NCBI GenBank assembly: GCA_021795795.1 | Contig: JAJYPA010000437.1 | Location: 1 to 7,048, forward strand | Direction of reading: 5' to 3' | Length of the DNA: 7,048 nucleotides | Source of the DNA: Pseudomonadota bacterium | GTDB taxonomy: Bacteria; Pseudomonadota; Gammaproteobacteria; Halothiobacillales; Halothiobacillaceae | Part shown: piece by piece, positions 5,462 to 7,048 of the stretch | Layout: each line of letters starts with the position of its first letter | Position numbering within the stretch: position 1 is the stretch's first letter | The notes under the pieces: generated by a model | What the model was told of the DNA's origin: nothing | Seen by the model: the letters and a program-made list of their open reading frames with translations, nothing else | The model's database searches: none | Translations under genes and position numbers: made by a program

Positions 5462-6765
5462 CACGCACCACGCCGCAAGCTGACTACGTTGCCCGCCGCT
5501 ATGCCATCCAGGTGCCGCTCCCACCGGTTCAGAGCGTCGCGCTTCTCGTCCAGATAGTCATGACGGTCATAATGACGATTTTGTATCCCGCCGAGTTCGT
5601 GACTCAGGATTTGCGCGCGGATGCCCTTCTCGATACCGATTGCTGCCAGTTCTGTTTCACAGGTGCGGCGGACATCTTTCAACTGATAGGCCCCGCCGCC
5701 AATGGTCCGCGCCAGCTTGCTCATGGTCGTCATATGGATGGTGGTATTGCCGTCACTGCTAAACAGACTTGGCGCTTTGCCATTCACCTGCACCAGCGTT
5801 TCCAGAATCGGTCGGATGGTGTCGGTGATCGGAAGGGCATGGAGCCGGGGGCGTGCACGTCTTCCCTTGCCGTCATGCAACGTGATGATGCCGCGCTCAA
5901 AATCCACATCAGAAGCGGTGACTCTCAGCAGTTGCTTGGGGCGCTGGCCGCCCAGGTACAACCCCACCAGCAAGGCCATCGCCGAAACGCGGTTGTCTGT
6001 CTTGAGTGCATTCACCAGCGCTCTGATTTCTGCATGACTGAGCACGCGCTCGCCGGGGGTGGACTGCTCTGCATACGATGGCAGGACAGCAGCAGGATTG
6101 ACGCTGACAGAGAAGTCACGAAATACGCGTGGAATGACGGAATTGAACTCGCTCTTTGCCGCCAGATTGAAAGCTGAGTGCAGAATAGCCCGAGTTTTCC
6201 CGAGTGTGCGGGTCAGCCCATTTGCCTGTTGGCGGTCAAAGATGGCGCGTAAATCATGCGGGGTGATGGCATTGGCGCGGCACTTCACCAAATCGGGGAA
6301 GCAGCGCACATGCAGGTCAATAATGTTGCGAACATCTTTCACAGACGGTGCGTTGCGTCCTTCCAGATACGCCACATACGCATTGAGCAATGCGCCCAGG
6401 CTACCGGCCTGCGCTTGTTTGGCGTCTTCCTGGTTCTGGCGTAGCGCTGCCGACTCTGCGGCTGCCAGTTCATCCAGATAGGCGCGTAGATCCTTGTGCC
6501 CGTTCCGGTAGAGCCTTGCATATTCCGCCGCCTTGTCTCTTGCGCCGTCCAGCGATAAGCCCTCATCCCCATAAACCGTCATCGGCAGGTCGTCGCGGGT
6601 GCCATCCAGCTTCGTGTAACGATACATCCACATGGCCGCGCCATTGGGGGATAACCGGAGCCGTAGGGAACCAATCCCGCGTGTGGTGGCATCGGTCAGG
6701 GTGAGCCGTTTCCCGGTCTTGATGGCGCGTTTTCTGGCCGCTTCGATTTCTTTCACTGTGAGCAT
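5461..6765 (-). CDS. int: P4-type tyrosine integrase
   Basis: The product has 434 residues. It would recombine the element with the tRNA-Lys attachment site next to it. Residues 1-100 are the arm-type DNA-binding domain (SLRLRLSPNGAAMWMYRY at 33-50). Residues 120-215 are the core-binding domain (SLGALLNAYVAYLEGR onward). The catalytic domain follows: Arg275 in GGQRPKQLL, Lys300 in HDGKGRR, Arg366 in LKDVRRT, His389 in LSHELGG, and Tyr399 in RHYDRHDY as the nucleophile. The usual His of the HxxR box is Lys363, which I believe is normal in this subfamily. I chose the ATG at 6765 because CAGGAG precedes it. An open frame extends 30 codons further up, but would translate the repeated att DNA. The gene is intact. 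Its promoter lies within the attachment region, so Int or AlpA may regulate it. Confidence 0.95.
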   Translation of the reverse strand: MLTVKEIEAARKRAIKTGKRLTLTDATTRGIGSLRLRLSPNGAAMWMYRYTKLDGTRDDLPMTVYGDEGLSLDGARDKAAEYARLYRNGHKDLRAYLDELAAAESAALRQNQEDAKQAQAGSLGALLNAYVAYLEGRNAPSVKDVRNIIDLHVRCFPDLVKCRANAITPHDLRAIFDRQQANGLTRTLGKTRAILHSAFNLAAKSEFNSVIPRVFRDFSVSVNPAAVLPSYAEQSTPGERVLSHAEIRALVNALKTDNRVSAMALLVGLYLGGQRPKQLLRVTASDVDFERGIITLHDGKGRRARPRLHALPITDTIRPILETLVQVNGKAPSLFSSDGNTTIHMTTMSKLARTIGGGAYQLKDVRRTCETELAAIGIEKGIRAQILSHELGGIQNRHYDRHDYLDEKRDALNRWERHLDGIAAGNVVSLRRGA

Positions 6766-6787
6766 GATACTGGTCTCCTGTTTATCT

Positions 6788-6809
6788 GGTCCCCACTTGG
6801 TCCCCACTT
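6788..6809. repeat. Tandem 11-base repeat between the att site and int
   Basis: GGTCCCCACTT occurs twice with no spacer (6788-6798 and 6799-6809), 23 bases before the int start codon. Paired short repeats in this position are typical arm-type binding sites of P4-like integrases. The TCCCCAC in each copy also occurs at the tRNA 3' end (6963-6969). Binding by Int is an inference. The repeat lies in the int leader, where a bound protein could also lower int expression. Confidence 0.6.
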
Positions 6810-6822
6810 TTCGGAAGCTAGG

Positions 6823-6904
6823 CAAGGACGGCCAAGGACAACATGAGAACATCATACCATGATAAACAGGAAGTTAAAACATACCAACGGATAACCAAGG
6901 ACGG
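6823..6904. repeat. Direct repeats CAAGGACGGC, possible integrase arm sites
   Basis: CAAGGACGGC occurs at 6823-6832 and 6895-6904, with a related copy, CAAGGACAAC, at 6833-6842 in tandem with the first. All are in the same orientation and lie between int and the tRNA core site. The spacing, one tandem pair and one distant copy near the core, is like arm-type integrase or excisionase sites of P4-like elements. They differ from the 11-base repeat nearer int, so two different proteins may bind the two sets. Confidence 0.5.
6851..6879 (-). promoter_or_regulatory. Candidate int promoter with overlapping inverted repeat
   Basis: On the minus strand, TGGTATGAT gives an extended -10 (TATGAT at 6856-6851). 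A weak -35, TTTTAA, lies 17 bases upstream (6879-6874). Transcription would give an int leader of about 80 bases that includes both sets of short repeats. The inverted repeat ATCAT-ACC-ATGAT (6851-6863) lies over the -10, a natural place for a repressor, perhaps Int or AlpA. The promoter is predicted from sequence only. Confidence 0.35.
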
Positions 6905-6926
6905 CTAAAAACGCACTACTGTCAGA

Positions 6927-6971
6927 CTTTTAAGCCGTGGGTCGCGGGTTCGAATCCCGCCGTCCCCACCA
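6927..6971 (+). tRNA. 3' fragment of tRNA-Lys(UUU), attachment site of the element
   Basis: Bases 6927-6971 read as the 3' part of a tRNA: anticodon loop CTTTTAA (anticodon TTT, Lys), stem GCCGT, variable loop GGGTC, T arm GCGGG-TTCGAAT-CCCGC, acceptor CGTCCCC, discriminator A and encoded CCA. The 5' half is missing: upstream there is no GGGGACG acceptor, D arm or ACGGC directly before the loop. Partial tRNA ends of this kind mark the att site of an element integrated in the anticodon-loop-to-3'-end region. The intact tRNA-Lys should lie at the other end, left of this window. It is not expected to make a working tRNA. Confidence 0.8.
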
Positions 6972-7048
6972 TTATGGATAAAAACAGTTAGTCCGTTCGT
7001 TGTCGAAATTCACTCGACAGCGGCGAGCACCTGTTGCGGCTCGAGCGT
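6972..7048. other. Chromosomal flank beyond the attachment site
   Basis: These 77 bases follow the tRNA CCA end and are most likely host chromosome. They hold two small inverted repeats (TGTCGA/TCGACA at 7001-7019 and CGAGC/GCTCG from 7023), but no gene and no T-tract. The stretch is too short to identify the host. Confidence 0.5.

Noticed and set aside
5462..5524. Earlier start for the gene downstream of int
   Set aside because: It would overlap the integrase end by 64 bases. The ATG at 5461 gives the short stop-start overlap typical of this element.
6766..6855. Upstream extension of the integrase by 30 codons
   Set aside because: The added codons translate the tandem repeats of the att region, and no ribosome-binding site precedes the far start. 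The ATG at 6765 has CAGGAG at the right distance.
6901..6938. tRNA with an intron, since ACGGC (6901-6905) can pair with GCCGT (6934-6938)
   Set aside because: No D arm or GGGGACG acceptor lies upstream, and a 28-base insert is too small for a group I intron. The pairing is probably chance, helped by the CAAGGACGGC repeat.
7001..7019. Hairpin TGTCGA/TCGACA as a terminator for the tRNA
   Set aside because: No T-tract follows on either strand, and the stem is only 6 base pairs.
1..7048. CRISPR array, insertion sequence, retron or known defence system
   Set aside because: No regularly spaced repeats, transposase, reverse transcriptase, nuclease or NTPase other than the replicative helicase could be seen.

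Overview
The window is most of an integrated mobile element of the phage-satellite / P4-like genomic island type. It sits against the 3' end of a tRNA-Lys(UUU) gene. The encoded CCA, the P4-type integrase, the AlpA-type regulator and the Shine-Dalgarno-rich overlapping genes point to a Gram-negative, probably proteobacterial, host of middling to high GC. The host flank (6972-7048) is too short to name a genus. No capsid, tail, portal, large terminase, lysis, conjugation or relaxase gene is visible. The left attachment site is also not in the window, so the element continues beyond base 1.

Layout, right to left, the direction in which every convincing gene is read (minus strand). At 6927-6971 lies a tRNA-Lys fragment, from the anticodon loop to CCA, which is the attachment site. 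From 6766 to 6926 is an att/promoter region with short direct repeats that look like integrase arm sites, and a promoter candidate. Then come a tyrosine integrase (5461-6765), an unrecognised protein coupled to it (4835-5461), a 76-base gap with a small inverted repeat, an AlpA-like regulator (4567-4758), and a 68-residue unknown (4364-4570). Next are a Toprim primase with the P4-alpha EGYATA motif (3501-4367) and its partner, a P4/D5-type superfamily 3 helicase (2167-3504). After these come a 210-residue protein with a cysteine-rich C-terminus and a run of small genes. Two of the small genes (797-1114 and 320-622) are paralogues with a GRPxG N-terminus, resembling proteins encoded beside phage terminase genes. 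A further 36-codon ORF (232-342) may end the series.

Almost every gene boundary is a 4-base ATGA or GTGA overlap, so the part from alpA to base 320 is one translationally coupled operon of ten genes. A minus-strand hairpin plus T-tract at 30-64 would end it. The same left-end sequence, read on the plus strand, folds into a structure resembling the C4 antisense RNA of phages and satellites. The two readings compete.

Working model (inference): Int excises and integrates the element at tRNA-Lys, with AlpA as activator or excisionase. The Toprim and helicase pair replicates the excised DNA. The small distal genes, especially the GRPxG paralogues, are candidates for helper-phage interference or packaging redirection. 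The most interesting parts are the paralogue pair, the left-end RNA structure and the unrecognised small genes.
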